DNA from: Pleionea sp. CnH1-48
GTDB taxonomy: Bacteria > Pseudomonadota > Gammaproteobacteria > Enterobacterales > Kangiellaceae
Length of the DNA stretch: 64,000 nucleotides
Direction of reading: 5' to 3'
Assembly: GCF_024124665.1 (NCBI RefSeq)
Contig: NZ_JAMXSB010000002.1
Span: 496,001 to 560,000 of the forward strand
Shown: positions 27,645 through 36,401 of the stretch, one piece after another
Position numbering within the stretch: position 1 is the stretch's first letter
Layout: every line of letters begins with the position of its first letter
Translations under genes and position numbers: made by a program
The notes under the pieces: model-generated
What the model was told of the DNA's origin: nothing
What the model saw: the letters and a program-made list of their open reading frames with translations, nothing else
Databases searched by the model: none

Positions 27645-27950
27645 ATGTCGTCGATCCAAAGAGAATATGAAGAAAAGCGTGATTACATCCGTATGTTCGT
27701 TGATGCTTCGGTTGAAATTACAGATCCTATCACTGGTAATACGTTTAAAGGAGATAGCAAAGACTTAAGCGCCACTGGCGTTGCCTTTGTTACAGATAAT
27801 CCTTTTGACATTGGGCAAAGACTGAATGTAAAAATCAGTTCAACCCAATCAAAGCTTGCTCCACTAGAAGCTGATTTTACCGTAATGCGTGCAGACAAAC
27901 TTGATGATGGTCATTATCATGTTGCTGGCTCTATTGGAAACGTCAATTAA
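27645..27950 (+). CDS. PilZ domain protein
   Basis: A 101-residue single PilZ domain, a c-di-GMP receptor fold. The ligand motif is in two parts: RDYIRM near the start and DLSATGVAF (D/NxSxxG). The start at 27645 is an ATG preceded by GGGG at ten bases; the open frame begins five codons earlier with TTG. It is divergent from the REC-PP2C gene. c-di-GMP binding is expected from the motif; the target is unknown. Confidence 0.87.
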   Translation: MSSIQREYEEKRDYIRMFVDASVEITDPITGNTFKGDSKDLSATGVAFVTDNPFDIGQRLNVKISSTQSKLAPLEADFTVMRADKLDDGHYHVAGSIGNVN

Positions 27951-27967
27951 CGATTAAATTGCGTTAA

Positions 27968-28014
27968 TAAAAAAGCAGGAGAATAAACAGACCCGCTTCA
28001 ACAGCTCCTGCTTT
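27968..28014 (+). terminator. Probable terminator after the PilZ gene
   Basis: AAAGCAGGAG and CTCCTGCTTT pair around a 22-base loop, starting about 20 bp after the PilZ stop codon. The T run is short (CTTTAATT), so strength is uncertain. Confidence 0.6.
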
Positions 28015-28154
28015 AATTCATTTAAGATATCTATTCATAGATGTCTCGTGGCCCTCTCTCCCTCTGATTTTTCTTCCAAAATATTTTTAAAAAGCTTAAC
28101 TGCTTCTCCACCACTCTGATAAATCATCAACTCTTTTTAAAACCATCAGGCAAT

Positions 28155-28187
28155 AAAAAAGGCTTCTATAAAAGAAACCTTTTTACT
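28155..28187 (-). terminator. Terminator of mlaA
   Basis: On the minus strand AAAAAGG-TTCT...AGAA-CCTTTTT forms an AT-rich hairpin with a T run, 27-60 bp after the mlaA stop. Confidence 0.65.
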
Positions 28188-28213
28188 CAAGATAAAAACG
28201 AAATAACTATGGA

Positions 28214-28927
28214 TTAACAGTCTTCATATTCTGGATCACAATCAAAATCGTCTTCAAAGGGTAAATCACCGTCGTACACTTTAAAGCGACGGTTTTGCAA
28301 ATACGCATCACGAACAAATGCGTATTCATCGATGGCGCTTTCTAACTGTGATTCTAATTCTAATAGAGCGGCACGTCGTGTTAGCAAACGCAGGCCTTTT
28401 AAACCATACTCGGCAGTTTGATCGTCCAGATAAGACAGAGGATCTAGATAATTATCGGCAGGAATCGATGCAGTATCTCTTAAGGTTGAAGGCCCCAAGA
28501 ATGGTAGCATTACATAAGCGCCAGGTCCGACTCCCCAGGCTCCTAATGTTTGTCCAAAATCTTCATCGTGTTTTTCGAGTCCCATGGCCGAAGCAGGATC
28601 CAGCAAACCTGCAACTCCGAGTGTGGAGTTGACGGCTAATCGCCCTAAATCGCTGGTGGCATCCAGCAACTTAAACTGCAATAGATTGTTAACGAAATTA
28701 CCCACGTCACCAATGTTGGCAAAGAAATTATCAATTCCCGTCTCAACAGGATCTGGCGTCACAGCCTGATAGCCTCTCGCCACTGGCTGAAGCACATTTT
28801 TATCTAACGCGCGGTTAAAACCATAGATAGAACGATTAACATCTTCGAAGGGATCGTCAGGATTATCTCCCGTAGAGGCACAACCGGAAAGGGCAACGAT
28901 CATTAACCCTGCAATGATTTTTTTCAT
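28214..28927 (-). CDS. mlaA: MlaA outer-membrane phospholipid-removal lipoprotein (VacJ)
   Basis: A 237-residue outer-membrane lipoprotein that removes misplaced phospholipids from the outer leaflet. The signal has lipobox ALSGC. Family features are DPFEDVNRSIYGFNRALDK near the mature start, VGNFVNNLLQFK, RLAVNSTLGVAGLLDPA, EDFGQTLGAWGVGPGAYVMLPFLGPSTLRD and NYLDPLSYL. The rest of the Mla system is not in the window, as is usual for mlaA in many gammaproteobacteria. An acidic Asp/Glu tail closes the protein. Confidence 0.93.
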   Translation of the reverse strand: MKKIIAGLMIVALSGCASTGDNPDDPFEDVNRSIYGFNRALDKNVLQPVARGYQAVTPDPVETGIDNFFANIGDVGNFVNNLLQFKLLDATSDLGRLAVNSTLGVAGLLDPASAMGLEKHDEDFGQTLGAWGVGPGAYVMLPFLGPSTLRDTASIPADNYLDPLSYLDDQTAEYGLKGLRLLTRRAALLELESQLESAIDEYAFVRDAYLQNRRFKVYDGDLPFEDDFDCDPEYEDC

Positions 28928-29131
28928 ATTACTTTTCTAATGATTAGCGAAATTAAACACAGTGTATAGAGGCTAGGTCTCGTCATCAATAGCCTCCGGC
29001 AAATTTCATCGTCTAGTGGCTGTCGGCCTTTCGTTGACTGTCTCTGTTGTGACCCAAAAGGTCAACAGCGCCTAGAGTCCAGCAGACTAACAAATAAAAC
29101 TGAATTTAAGCTGAACTCAAAAAGCCGAGGG

Positions 29132-29896
29132 TTAGTGCTTTAATCCTAAAATAATATCTCGTTGCATCAATTGCAGAATGGTATTGAGTCCATTGCTCAT
29201 GATCACGCCTTCCTCAAATTGAGGCAGTTGAGAACAAAGTCGCTCAAGAATCATACTGGTTTTATCTTCAGGAAACTCTTTAATCAGCTGTATCAACTGA
29301 AAAGTAACGGCGTTGATCTCCAAAAACTCAATATCGTCTTCTCGATCACGATAGACCACATAAAACGAAGGCTGGGCAGGCGCTTCTGTTGGACTGTAAT
29401 CCTCACTGATGTGGTGCACATCAAACTCGTAGGCCAAGGGCCAGGCAACGGGAGAAAAAGCCAACTTATGGTTAAGAATATCGTTGGAATCGACAAGCTC
29501 AATCTCATCTATCTCATGGGTATCAATATAGAGCGCCAACTCTACCCACTCATAATGAGCCAGTTCGGGCAAAAAAGGATACTGCTTGTACAACTCAAGC
29601 CTATTGTCTTCAAGAAACGAAACAAACTCTTTGGATATCTCAGCAAAATAGGGAGTCTTCGCTTGGTGAGAGGCAAAGAAGGTGCGAACCAGGTGGTTCC
29701 ACTCATCCTCTTCTAACAAAGAATGCAGCACCGGAAAGCCAGATTTGATAAAGCCTTCTACATTGCTATAAAACAAATTGCGATAAACCTCCATGCGCCG
29801 CTCTTCGACGTCTTGAGGCTTATCTTTTTGTTCAGGATCACGAATATGCGCTGCAAACTCATACTGAGCCTGCTGAAAGGAAGGCATACTAGCCAT
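29132..29896 (-). CDS. DUF2063 protein, RiPP partner (HvfC/BufC-like)
   Basis: A 254-residue protein with the N-terminal DUF2063 region ([49 protein letters not shown]). In HvfABC and bufferin systems this protein partners the DUF692 enzyme and recognises the precursor peptide. Its ATG overlaps the DUF692 stop codon as ATGGCTAG, so the two are translationally coupled. An ATG three codons later is an alternative start. No metal-binding motif of its own is obvious. Confidence 0.85.
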   Translation of the reverse strand: MASMPSFQQAQYEFAAHIRDPEQKDKPQDVEERRMEVYRNLFYSNVEGFIKSGFPVLHSLLEEDEWNHLVRTFFASHQAKTPYFAEISKEFVSFLEDNRLELYKQYPFLPELAHYEWVELALYIDTHEIDEIELVDSNDILNHKLAFSPVAWPLAYEFDVHHISEDYSPTEAPAQPSFYVVYRDREDDIEFLEINAVTFQLIQLIKEFPEDKTSMILERLCSQLPQFEEGVIMSNGLNTILQLMQRDIILGLKH

Positions 29897-30749
29897 GGCT
29901 GACCTGCTGTTCGGCGATTAAGGATTGAGACACTTTATCTTGAATATCTTTAATTTTTTGGACTTCTGCCAGTAGCTCGTCCATGGGAGGAAAATTAAAG
30001 TCTCGCTCTAACAAGGTCGGAAATACGCCAAACTCTTGATAGGCAATCTCTAATAGTTTCCACACGTCTGGCTTAACGTCAGCGCCGTGAGTATCCACTT
30101 TTAAATCATCCGCCTCATCATAGTGTCCGGCGATGTGCCCATAGACTACGCGATCGCCTGGCATGGATTTAAGAAACTCAACAGGATCGTAACGGTGATT
30201 AATGGAGTTGACGTAAATATTATTAACATCCAGCAAAAGCTGGCAATCCGCTTCTGCGATCACAGCATTAATAAAGTCAATCTCTGACATTTCTTGGTGA
30301 GGTGCCGCATAATAAGACGCGTTTTCCATCGCAATAGGACGCTCAAGAATATCTTGAACCTGACGAATACGATCAGCCACATAATGCACGGCCTCTTCGG
30401 TAAAAGGAATCGGCATTAAGTCGTATAAATGACCATCGTCACTGCAATAGGTTAGGTGTTCGGTATAGCACTCTACGCCGTGCTCATCCATTAATTGCTT
30501 AATGGCTTTGACCAGTGCGGTATCAAGCCCCGCAGGACTGCCAATGGATAAAGACAAGCCGTGGAATACAAAAGGGAATCGTTCGGTAAACTTTTTGAAG
30601 TCTCGCCCCATCGGACCGCCAATGCCAATCCAGTTTTCGGGTGCAACTTCCATAAAAGAAACAGGGTCAAGATGGCTCTCGGCCATCTCCGCCATCAAAT
30701 CACGGCGGAGACCAAGACCAGAGCCACTAACGGGATAAGTAGATGTCAT
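29889..30749 (-). CDS. DUF692 multinuclear non-heme iron oxidase (HvfB/BufB-like)
   Basis: A 286-residue TIM-barrel enzyme of the DUF692/MNIO family, which binds two or three iron ions and oxidises cysteines of a ribosomal peptide. Signatures: [29 protein letters not shown] (His), [42 protein letters not shown] and LLERDFNFP. The many conserved His, Asp, Glu and Asn are intact. It lies 33 bp after the cysteine-rich precursor and overlaps the DUF2063 gene. By analogy with HvfA/bufferins it should form thiooxazole or oxazolone-type modifications at the EGKCG motifs. Confidence 0.9.
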   Translation of the reverse strand: MTSTYPVSGSGLGLRRDLMAEMAESHLDPVSFMEVAPENWIGIGGPMGRDFKKFTERFPFVFHGLSLSIGSPAGLDTALVKAIKQLMDEHGVECYTEHLTYCSDDGHLYDLMPIPFTEEAVHYVADRIRQVQDILERPIAMENASYYAAPHQEMSEIDFINAVIAEADCQLLLDVNNIYVNSINHRYDPVEFLKSMPGDRVVYGHIAGHYDEADDLKVDTHGADVKPDVWKLLEIAYQEFGVFPTLLERDFNFPPMDELLAEVQKIKDIQDKVSQSLIAEQQVSHG

Positions 30750-30782
30750 TAGATTAGTATCTAAGAACTAGCAGTCTATGAA

Positions 30783-31214
30783 TTAACCGCCACACTTACC
30801 TTCGCCACATTTACCTTCTTTACCTTTCTTTTTGTCGCCGCCGCATTTGCCTTCGCCGCACTTACCTTCTTTTTTACCTTTCTTGTCGCCGCCGCATTTG
30901 CCTTCGCCGCACTTACCTTCTTTTTTGCCTTTCTTGTCGCCGCCGCATTTGCCTTCGCCGCACTTACCTTCTTTTTTACCTTTCTTGTCGCCGCCGCATT
31001 TGCCTTCGCCGCACTTACCTTCTTTTTTACCTTTCTTGTCGCCGCCGCACTTACCTTCGCCGCACTTGCCTTCGCCAAGAGTTGCAACCTGGTAACCACC
31101 TGACATGTCTGTTAAACCGAAAGGATTAGCATCTGCATTAGCAGAAGTCACTGTTAAAGAAGCCGCTAATGATGCACCAACTAACGCAGCCAATTTATTC
31201 ATATCTTTGTTCAT
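30783..31214 (-). CDS. Cysteine-repeat RiPP precursor (HvfA/bufferin-like)
   Basis: A 143-residue exported precursor. The signal peptide is MNKDMNKLAALVGASLAASLTVTSANA. After a 20-residue linker the protein is almost wholly repeat: four copies of EGKCGEGKCGGDKKGKK, one variant ending DKKKGK, and a final EGKCGEGKCGG, giving 12 Cys in 12 GKCG units. Each EGKCG is the modification motif known from HvfA-type precursors, thought to bind copper or other soft metals in the periplasm. GGAGA about ten bases upstream supports the first ATG. It is the first gene of a three-gene operon; a DoxX (HvfD-like) gene is absent. Confidence 0.9.
   Translation of the reverse strand: MNKDMNKLAALVGASLAASLTVTSANADANPFGLTDMSGGYQVATLGEGKCGEGKCGGDKKGKKEGKCGEGKCGGDKKGKKEGKCGEGKCGGDKKGKKEGKCGEGKCGGDKKGKKEGKCGEGKCGGDKKKGKEGKCGEGKCGG
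30787..31070. repeat. 51-bp tandem repeats within the precursor gene
   Basis: About 5.6 in-frame copies of a 51-bp unit encode the 17-residue Cys repeats. Copies differ only by a few synonymous or single-base changes, so the array is either recent or homogenised, and copy number may vary between strains. Confidence 0.9.
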
Positions 31215-31286
31215 AACAATCTATCTCCAAAAGTTAACAAAAAATAACCGATTTCTAAAATATTCGAAGTGGTTATTCCTAATGAC

Positions 31287-31344
31287 AGACCTAAGCCACC
31301 TTTGTTACATAAATTTTTATTTAAGGTGGCTTTCTAATAGGTCT
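31287..31344. promoter_or_regulatory. Long inverted repeat upstream of the precursor gene
   Basis: AAGCCACCTT (31293-31302) and AAGGTGGCTT (31323-31332) form a perfect 10-bp arm pair around a 20-base AT-rich loop. It is extended by AGACCT and AGGTCT outside a six-base bulge. It lies 70-130 bp upstream of the precursor start and has no T run, so it is more likely an operator or RNA structure than a terminator. Confidence 0.55.
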
Positions 31345-31475
31345 TTACGATGCCAATCATCAATCAGATCCTGCCGGGTTCAGGGAGCTGAATTGAAGCC
31401 CCCATAATTTACCTATTAGGGTCAGATAAAATGTAGTACGTTGTCACAAAAATACAAAGTAAGTGACTCAATTGG

Positions 31476-32711
31476 CTAGAGTTTTTCGTTGATTAACAAA
31501 GAAATCGCGTTAGAGCGTTTATTTTTTGACAGAATAATTTTTTGAGATGACAAATCACCGGGCTGACTTTTGGCCACTCCCGAAAAAGAAACTCGCGCCT
31601 GAACGGTCAATTCATTCATCGAGCTCATCACTCTGCCTGGCATCATCGCATCGCGATCCGTTAACACCATCTGAACAGGTAAATCAGCTACCGTAATACG
31701 CTTAACCGCCACGGGTGCAGGGCTTCCATCGTCTCCCTTTACACTTATAAACACTGGCAGATTAGGTGCTACAGTGCCTTTAAACTCAGGAGCCAGCGCA
31801 ATATTCAATGTCAGTTTATCTCCCTCGATAACCTCTGGGTTAGCTTGTTGCTCCAACCTGACCTTTGCCTGAGCAATCTGGGCTTGAAGCATTTTTAGCC
31901 CTTCTCCACCTTCTACACCTGCAGCATTACGCTCATCAATTAATTGTTGCCAAATGTTAATGGCCTGCTGATATTGTTGCTGTTGAAAGCGAACATACCC
32001 CACCATTAATCGTGCGGCTTGATGCTCTGGTTGTATCGTTAAGATGGTTTTTAACTCATGTTCAGCACGTTTAATATCTTCATCGCCACCCAGCTTTAAT
32101 AATATTTGGGCAAACTGCATACGTGGCGCAATGTCTGTCTTATTAATCGCTATAGCACGCTCAAATGCCTTATAAGCTTCTTCTTTTGCTTTGGCATCAA
32201 TAAGCACCGAGCCTAAAAACATCCATCCTTTGGTATCACTGGGACGCTCATCTAATTGCGTTCGCAACATCAATAAAACGTCGCCATAAGTCATAGAATT
32301 AAACCATTCTGGATCATCTTTGTTGGCTGCGGCTTCTTCTTTAAGTTGCTGCCAATGTTGATATTGAGTCCAACTATCACCCGTAAAATAGATCGCCAAG
32401 GCCAAGATAGGGATAATACCCAGCGTTATCCAATAAAGGCTGCTGTGATCCGATGCGTTTTTAATTTCATGCTGCCGTTCTGCGTCTTCCAGTAAGGTGA
32501 GTTTCAACTCTTGTTTCAGTGCTTCAAATTCAGTTTCACTCAACTGTTGTAGCTCTCGATCATTTTCAAGTTCTTTCAGACGATCTTGATACACCGCTTT
32601 ATTAAGAGACAAGCGATGAACATCCGCAGAGCTCTTGCGAACTTTTCTTAAGGGTAATGCTAATAAAACAATACTGACCAAAGATACTATCGCTAAATAA
32701 ATCCACAACAT
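31476..32711 (-). CDS. ccmI: Cytochrome c maturation protein CcmI
   Basis: A 411-residue apocytochrome chaperone. Two transmembrane helices (residues about 2-20 and 93-110) flank a leucine-zipper-like cytosolic loop, followed by a periplasmic TPR domain (DTKGWMFLGSVLIDAKAKEEAYKAFERA) and a C-terminal beta domain. It is the last gene of the ccm operon, five bases after ccmH. Confidence 0.9.
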   Translation of the reverse strand: MLWIYLAIVSLVSIVLLALPLRKVRKSSADVHRLSLNKAVYQDRLKELENDRELQQLSETEFEALKQELKLTLLEDAERQHEIKNASDHSSLYWITLGIIPILALAIYFTGDSWTQYQHWQQLKEEAAANKDDPEWFNSMTYGDVLLMLRTQLDERPSDTKGWMFLGSVLIDAKAKEEAYKAFERAIAINKTDIAPRMQFAQILLKLGGDEDIKRAEHELKTILTIQPEHQAARLMVGYVRFQQQQYQQAINIWQQLIDERNAAGVEGGEGLKMLQAQIAQAKVRLEQQANPEVIEGDKLTLNIALAPEFKGTVAPNLPVFISVKGDDGSPAPVAVKRITVADLPVQMVLTDRDAMMPGRVMSSMNELTVQARVSFSGVAKSQPGDLSSQKIILSKNKRSNAISLLINEKL

Positions 32712-32716
32712 TGAGG

Positions 32717-33166
32717 CTACTTCTCTTCTTCTGATAACAGTTTTTGTAATCGCTCTTCGTCTTCTACCGACAACTCAACGTTGGTCGCTTTGCGAGTACG
32801 GGCAAAAATAACAAGCAACACCAGAGCAATAAATAAGAATGGACCAAACCAAAGAATTAGATTGGCTCCACGCATGCTTGGTTTATAGCTAATGAAATCA
32901 CCGTAGCGCTCTGTTAAAAACGCAACAATCGCTTCATCAGACTCTCCCGCCATGATTTTTTCGTAAATCAAATCACGCAGGTCTTCTGAAATTCCAGCGT
33001 TTGAGTCAGCAATGGATTGATTTTGGCATTTAGGACAACGGATCTCATTAATCAATTGTTGATAACGCGCCTGCTGATCCAGATTTACAAATTCTCGGAC
33101 TTCCTGTTGCTCACTCCAAGCCCAGGCCGATACAACCAACATCAAAAACAACCATCCTATTCTCAT
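32717..33166 (-). CDS. ccmH: Cytochrome c maturation protein CcmH
   Basis: A 149-residue membrane thiol-disulfide protein that reduces the CXXCH motif of apocytochrome c. A signal anchor precedes the motif IRCPKCQNQSIADSNA (LRCxxCQ type), with one transmembrane helix near residues 105-122. This short form lacks the TPR part, which is supplied by separate ccmI. Its start overlaps the ccmG stop by four bases. Confidence 0.93.
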   Translation of the reverse strand: MRIGWLFLMLVVSAWAWSEQQEVREFVNLDQQARYQQLINEIRCPKCQNQSIADSNAGISEDLRDLIYEKIMAGESDEAIVAFLTERYGDFISYKPSMRGANLILWFGPFLFIALVLLVIFARTRKATNVELSVEDEERLQKLLSEEEK

Positions 33167-33723
33167 GGTGTTTGCTCCTCATTGATAATGGGTAAGAACT
33201 GCTGCTGCCAGATATCTCGATCCATTGCGCCAATACGATGCGCACGAACAATGCCTTCTTTATCAATTAAAAAAGTTTCTGGCGCTGCGGTTATGCCCAT
33301 TTCGATAGCAATTCGTCCCTTAGGATCAAAAAAAGTAAACTCATAGGGATCACCCAGTTGTTTTAAAAACTGAATGCCCTTTTCTCGTGTATCTTTGTAA
33401 TTGATACCGACAATTTTTACCCCTTCTTGTTGCAACTCCATAAAGAAAGGATGTTCTGCATAACAGCTTGGACACCAAGAACCCCAAACATTAAGTAAAC
33501 GATACTCACCTCTAAGTCGCGTCGATGAGACACTCTGTTCAGGATTCAATAACAAAGGAGCAGAGAAATTCGGTAACACGCGATCCTGACGTTGTGAAGG
33601 AATCACCGTTTTATCATCATCTAATGCGGTGAAAAAAACTAACCACAATAACGCTAATAAAATAAAAACCGGTATACCTGCGGTCACCACTTTTGATTGT
33701 TTTTTTTCGTGTTCTACAGTCAT
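33163..33723 (-). CDS. ccmG: Thiol:disulfide interchange protein CcmG/DsbE
   Basis: A 186-residue membrane-anchored periplasmic thioredoxin of cytochrome c maturation. One N-terminal helix is followed by NVWGSWCPSCYAEHPFF, the redox-active WCPSC (family usually WCPTC), and GITAAPETFLIDKEG, the cis-Pro loop. The domain order and operon position match CcmG. It transfers reductant toward CcmH. Confidence 0.93.
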   Translation of the reverse strand: MTVEHEKKQSKVVTAGIPVFILLALLWLVFFTALDDDKTVIPSQRQDRVLPNFSAPLLLNPEQSVSSTRLRGEYRLLNVWGSWCPSCYAEHPFFMELQQEGVKIVGINYKDTREKGIQFLKQLGDPYEFTFFDPKGRIAIEMGITAAPETFLIDKEGIVRAHRIGAMDRDIWQQQFLPIINEEQTP

Positions 33724-33749
33724 CGCTTTCTTATTTTTTTAAATTCAAT

Positions 33750-35711
33750 TTATGCCGCAGCCAGCGCTTCTTTACGGCGAGCTTTTAAACGGTATCGCTT
33801 ATCAGAAATGGCTAAGAACCCTCCCAAGGCCATAAAGATAGCGCCAAGCCAGATCCAGCGAACAAAAGATTTCACATAAATACGAACCGACCATGCTTGA
33901 TTATCAAGGGGTTCACCTAATGAAATATACACATCCCGCATTAAAGCAGGATCAATGGCGGCTTCTGTCATAACCTGACGTGATGCCAGATACTGCCGTT
34001 TTTCAGGGAATAAGGCAAAATTCTCATGGCCATCGGTCACTTCGAAGATTCCACGAGTCGCTAAATAGTTAGGCCCTTCAAGATTACGAATACCACGGAA
34101 GGTAAACTCATATTGTCCCATACGGAAACTTTCGTCAGGCTTTAATCGAACCAGAGTTTCTTCGCTGAAAAAGGTCACCATCATGATGCCAATAGTCGAC
34201 ACAGCAATCCCCAGGTGAGCCAGTTGCATTCCCCAAAACGAAGGCTTTAATTTGCGCAATCCGGTCACAAGAGAACGACTGTTTTTTGCTTTGTCCATAA
34301 TGTCGTAAAGCAAGCCAGAGATCACCCAGAAAGATAACAGCAAACCGATCCAGACCGCTTTGGTTTCATTAGGAATGTATAAAGCATAAAACCCAATAGC
34401 CAGAATGATCACAATCAGGAATATCCAACGCAGCTGCTTAATCAACTTGCCAGCGGAATATTTTTTCCAATGAAGCAAAGGACCAATCGCCATCAAAATA
34501 AGCAATGGAGCCATCACGATAGGGAACACCAAATTATAAAACGGCGGTCCAACCGATACACTTTGATCAGCAAAGGCTTCCATAAACAGTGGGAACAAGG
34601 TACCCAAGAAAACCACTAATAGCGCCAGACAAAGTAAAATATTATTGCTTAATAACATGAATTCGCGAGAGAGCGGCGCTTCGAAATTACCTGTAGACTT
34701 AACCACCCCACCACGGAAGATAAACAGCAATAATGAAGCCGATACCACAATGCCAAGAAAGATTAACAGGTAGAGACCACGAACAGGGTCCTGGGCAAAA
34801 GAGTGTACCGATGTAATGACACCAGAACGAACCAGGAAAGCACCTAACAAACTTAAACTAAAGGTCGCTAACGCCAAAAATACCGTCCAGGTTTTAAAGG
34901 TGCCACGCTTTTCGCTCACCGCTAAACTGTGGATCAAAGCCGTCCCCGCTAGCCAGGGCATAAAGGATGCGTTTTCGACCGGATCCCAGAACCACCAGCC
35001 ACCCCAGCCTAATTCGTAATACGCCCACCAACTACCTAACGCAATACCAACGGTCAAAAATGCCCAGGCCGCTGTCGTCCAAGGTCGTGACCAACGCGCC
35101 CAGGTACTATCTAATTCGCCACTGAGTAACGCCGCGATAGCAAAAGCAAAGGCAACAGAAAATCCGACATAGCCCATGTATAACATAGGAGGATGCACAA
35201 TCAGTCCAAAGTCTTGCAACAGTGGATTAAGCTCATTGCCATCAACTGGGAAGTAAGGCAAAACGCGCTCAAAAGGATTAGAAGTAAAAACGGCAAAGGC
35301 AATAAAACCAGAGGTTATGAATCCCATCACACTCAATACACGCGCAACGGCAACGTCAGGCAAACGGCGACTGAAAATAGCAACCGCAGCCGTCCACATT
35401 GTCAACATAAGGATCCACAACAACATAGAGCCTTCGTGCGCGCCCCAAACAGCTGAAACTTTTAATGGATCAGGTAAGCGAGAATTGGAATGCATATAAA
35501 TATAACGGACGGTGAAATCGTCCGTTAAGAAACCATAAACCAACGCCAAAAACGACCCGAGTACCAATACAAACAATACCAGTGCAGCGGGTCGAGCAAA
35601 GCGAATTAAACTGCTCTGAGCATACATGCTGCCAATCATAGGCAGCACAAAAAGAAACAGCGCTACCATGAGCGCAAACACTAAACTAAAAAAACCCAGC
35701 TCTATGATCAT
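33750..35711 (-). CDS. ccmF: Cytochrome c heme lyase CcmF
   Basis: A 653-residue integral membrane component of the heme ligation complex. The WWD motif is intact (WGGWWFWDPVENASFMPWL), with flanking His residues and about 14 helices. The N-terminus MIIELGFFSLVFALMVALFLF and the ending RYRLKARRKEALAAA fit the family, whose usual length is about 650. It lies 26 bp after ccmE. Confidence 0.95.
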   Translation of the reverse strand: MIIELGFFSLVFALMVALFLFVLPMIGSMYAQSSLIRFARPAALVLFVLVLGSFLALVYGFLTDDFTVRYIYMHSNSRLPDPLKVSAVWGAHEGSMLLWILMLTMWTAAVAIFSRRLPDVAVARVLSVMGFITSGFIAFAVFTSNPFERVLPYFPVDGNELNPLLQDFGLIVHPPMLYMGYVGFSVAFAFAIAALLSGELDSTWARWSRPWTTAAWAFLTVGIALGSWWAYYELGWGGWWFWDPVENASFMPWLAGTALIHSLAVSEKRGTFKTWTVFLALATFSLSLLGAFLVRSGVITSVHSFAQDPVRGLYLLIFLGIVVSASLLLFIFRGGVVKSTGNFEAPLSREFMLLSNNILLCLALLVVFLGTLFPLFMEAFADQSVSVGPPFYNLVFPIVMAPLLILMAIGPLLHWKKYSAGKLIKQLRWIFLIVIILAIGFYALYIPNETKAVWIGLLLSFWVISGLLYDIMDKAKNSRSLVTGLRKLKPSFWGMQLAHLGIAVSTIGIMMVTFFSEETLVRLKPDESFRMGQYEFTFRGIRNLEGPNYLATRGIFEVTDGHENFALFPEKRQYLASRQVMTEAAIDPALMRDVYISLGEPLDNQAWSVRIYVKSFVRWIWLGAIFMALGGFLAISDKRYRLKARRKEALAAA

Positions 35712-35737
35712 ATTTTGCTCTTAAGGTATCCTGCTTT

Positions 35738-36178
35738 TTATTTTTTTATAGGGTGACCAGCTTTTTCGAGTGCTTTTGCGACTTCTGGTGGCATATAATT
35801 TTCGTCATGCTTTGCCAAAACGGAAGTCGCTTTAAAACTGCCATCGTGCATCAGCATACCTGTAGCAACAATGCCCTGACCCTCTTTAAACAGATCTGGC
35901 AAAATATCGGAGAAGTGTACACGCAAAGTCGCAGCATTATCAGAAACGGTAAAGGCAACATTCAATGTACCTTCTTCTCTATTTACTGAACCCGGCAACA
36001 CCAGACCGCCTACTTTAATAGTACGTTCAATAGGTGCTTCACCAGCGGCAATTTGTGCAGGAGAATAGAATAGATTTACATTCTGCCCTAACGCATAAAT
36101 AACTAAAGATAAGGCGATAGCCACGCCAATGATAGTGGCGATAATGGCAATGAGACGTTGTTGACGATGTGCTTTCAT
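35738..36178 (-). CDS. ccmE: Heme chaperone CcmE
   Basis: A 146-residue periplasmic heme chaperone with one N-terminal transmembrane helix. The covalent heme ligand His is in AKHDENYMPPEV, the expected H-x-E-N-Y context. It takes heme from CcmABCD and delivers it to CcmFH. It follows ccmD by one base. Confidence 0.94.
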   Translation of the reverse strand: MKAHRQQRLIAIIATIIGVAIALSLVIYALGQNVNLFYSPAQIAAGEAPIERTIKVGGLVLPGSVNREEGTLNVAFTVSDNAATLRVHFSDILPDLFKEGQGIVATGMLMHDGSFKATSVLAKHDENYMPPEVAKALEKAGHPIKK

Positions 36179-36179
36179 A

Positions 36180-36401
36180 CTAAACCCCCTGCTCTTTATC
36201 CAACAACTGCTTACGTTGGTAATACAACTTGAGCGACTGATTAACTTGTTTGCGTCTGACTACCGGACCAACAATCAACAATATAACCAAAGCCGTTACA
36301 ATGCCATAGGATAACCAGACAAAAAACCAATGTTCTGGGTTATAAGGAATGCCCTGACTGGCCTCTTCTGTCGTCATCATTAAAAGACTGAATAGATTCA
36401 T
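36180..36401 (-). CDS. ccmD: CcmD, small subunit of the heme export complex
   Basis: A 73-residue single-pass membrane protein (PEHWFFVWLSYGIVTALVILLIVG) with a basic C-terminal tail, matching CcmD, which helps release holo-CcmE. The ATG overlaps the ccmC stop (ATGA). Confidence 0.9.
   Translation of the reverse strand: MNLFSLLMMTTEEASQGIPYNPEHWFFVWLSYGIVTALVILLIVGPVVRRKQVNQSLKLYYQRKQLLDKEQGV

Noticed and set aside
30787-31070. CRISPR array because of regular 51-bp spacing
   Set aside because: The repeats are contiguous, in frame and without unique spacers.
30832-31095. Plus-strand frame of repeated Pro/His/Leu/Ser units
   Set aside because: It is the antisense of the Cys-repeat precursor; the periodicity comes from the 51-bp repeats.
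31105-31407. 100-codon plus-strand frame over the precursor promoter
   Set aside because: Antisense to the signal peptide and promoter; no ribosome binding site.
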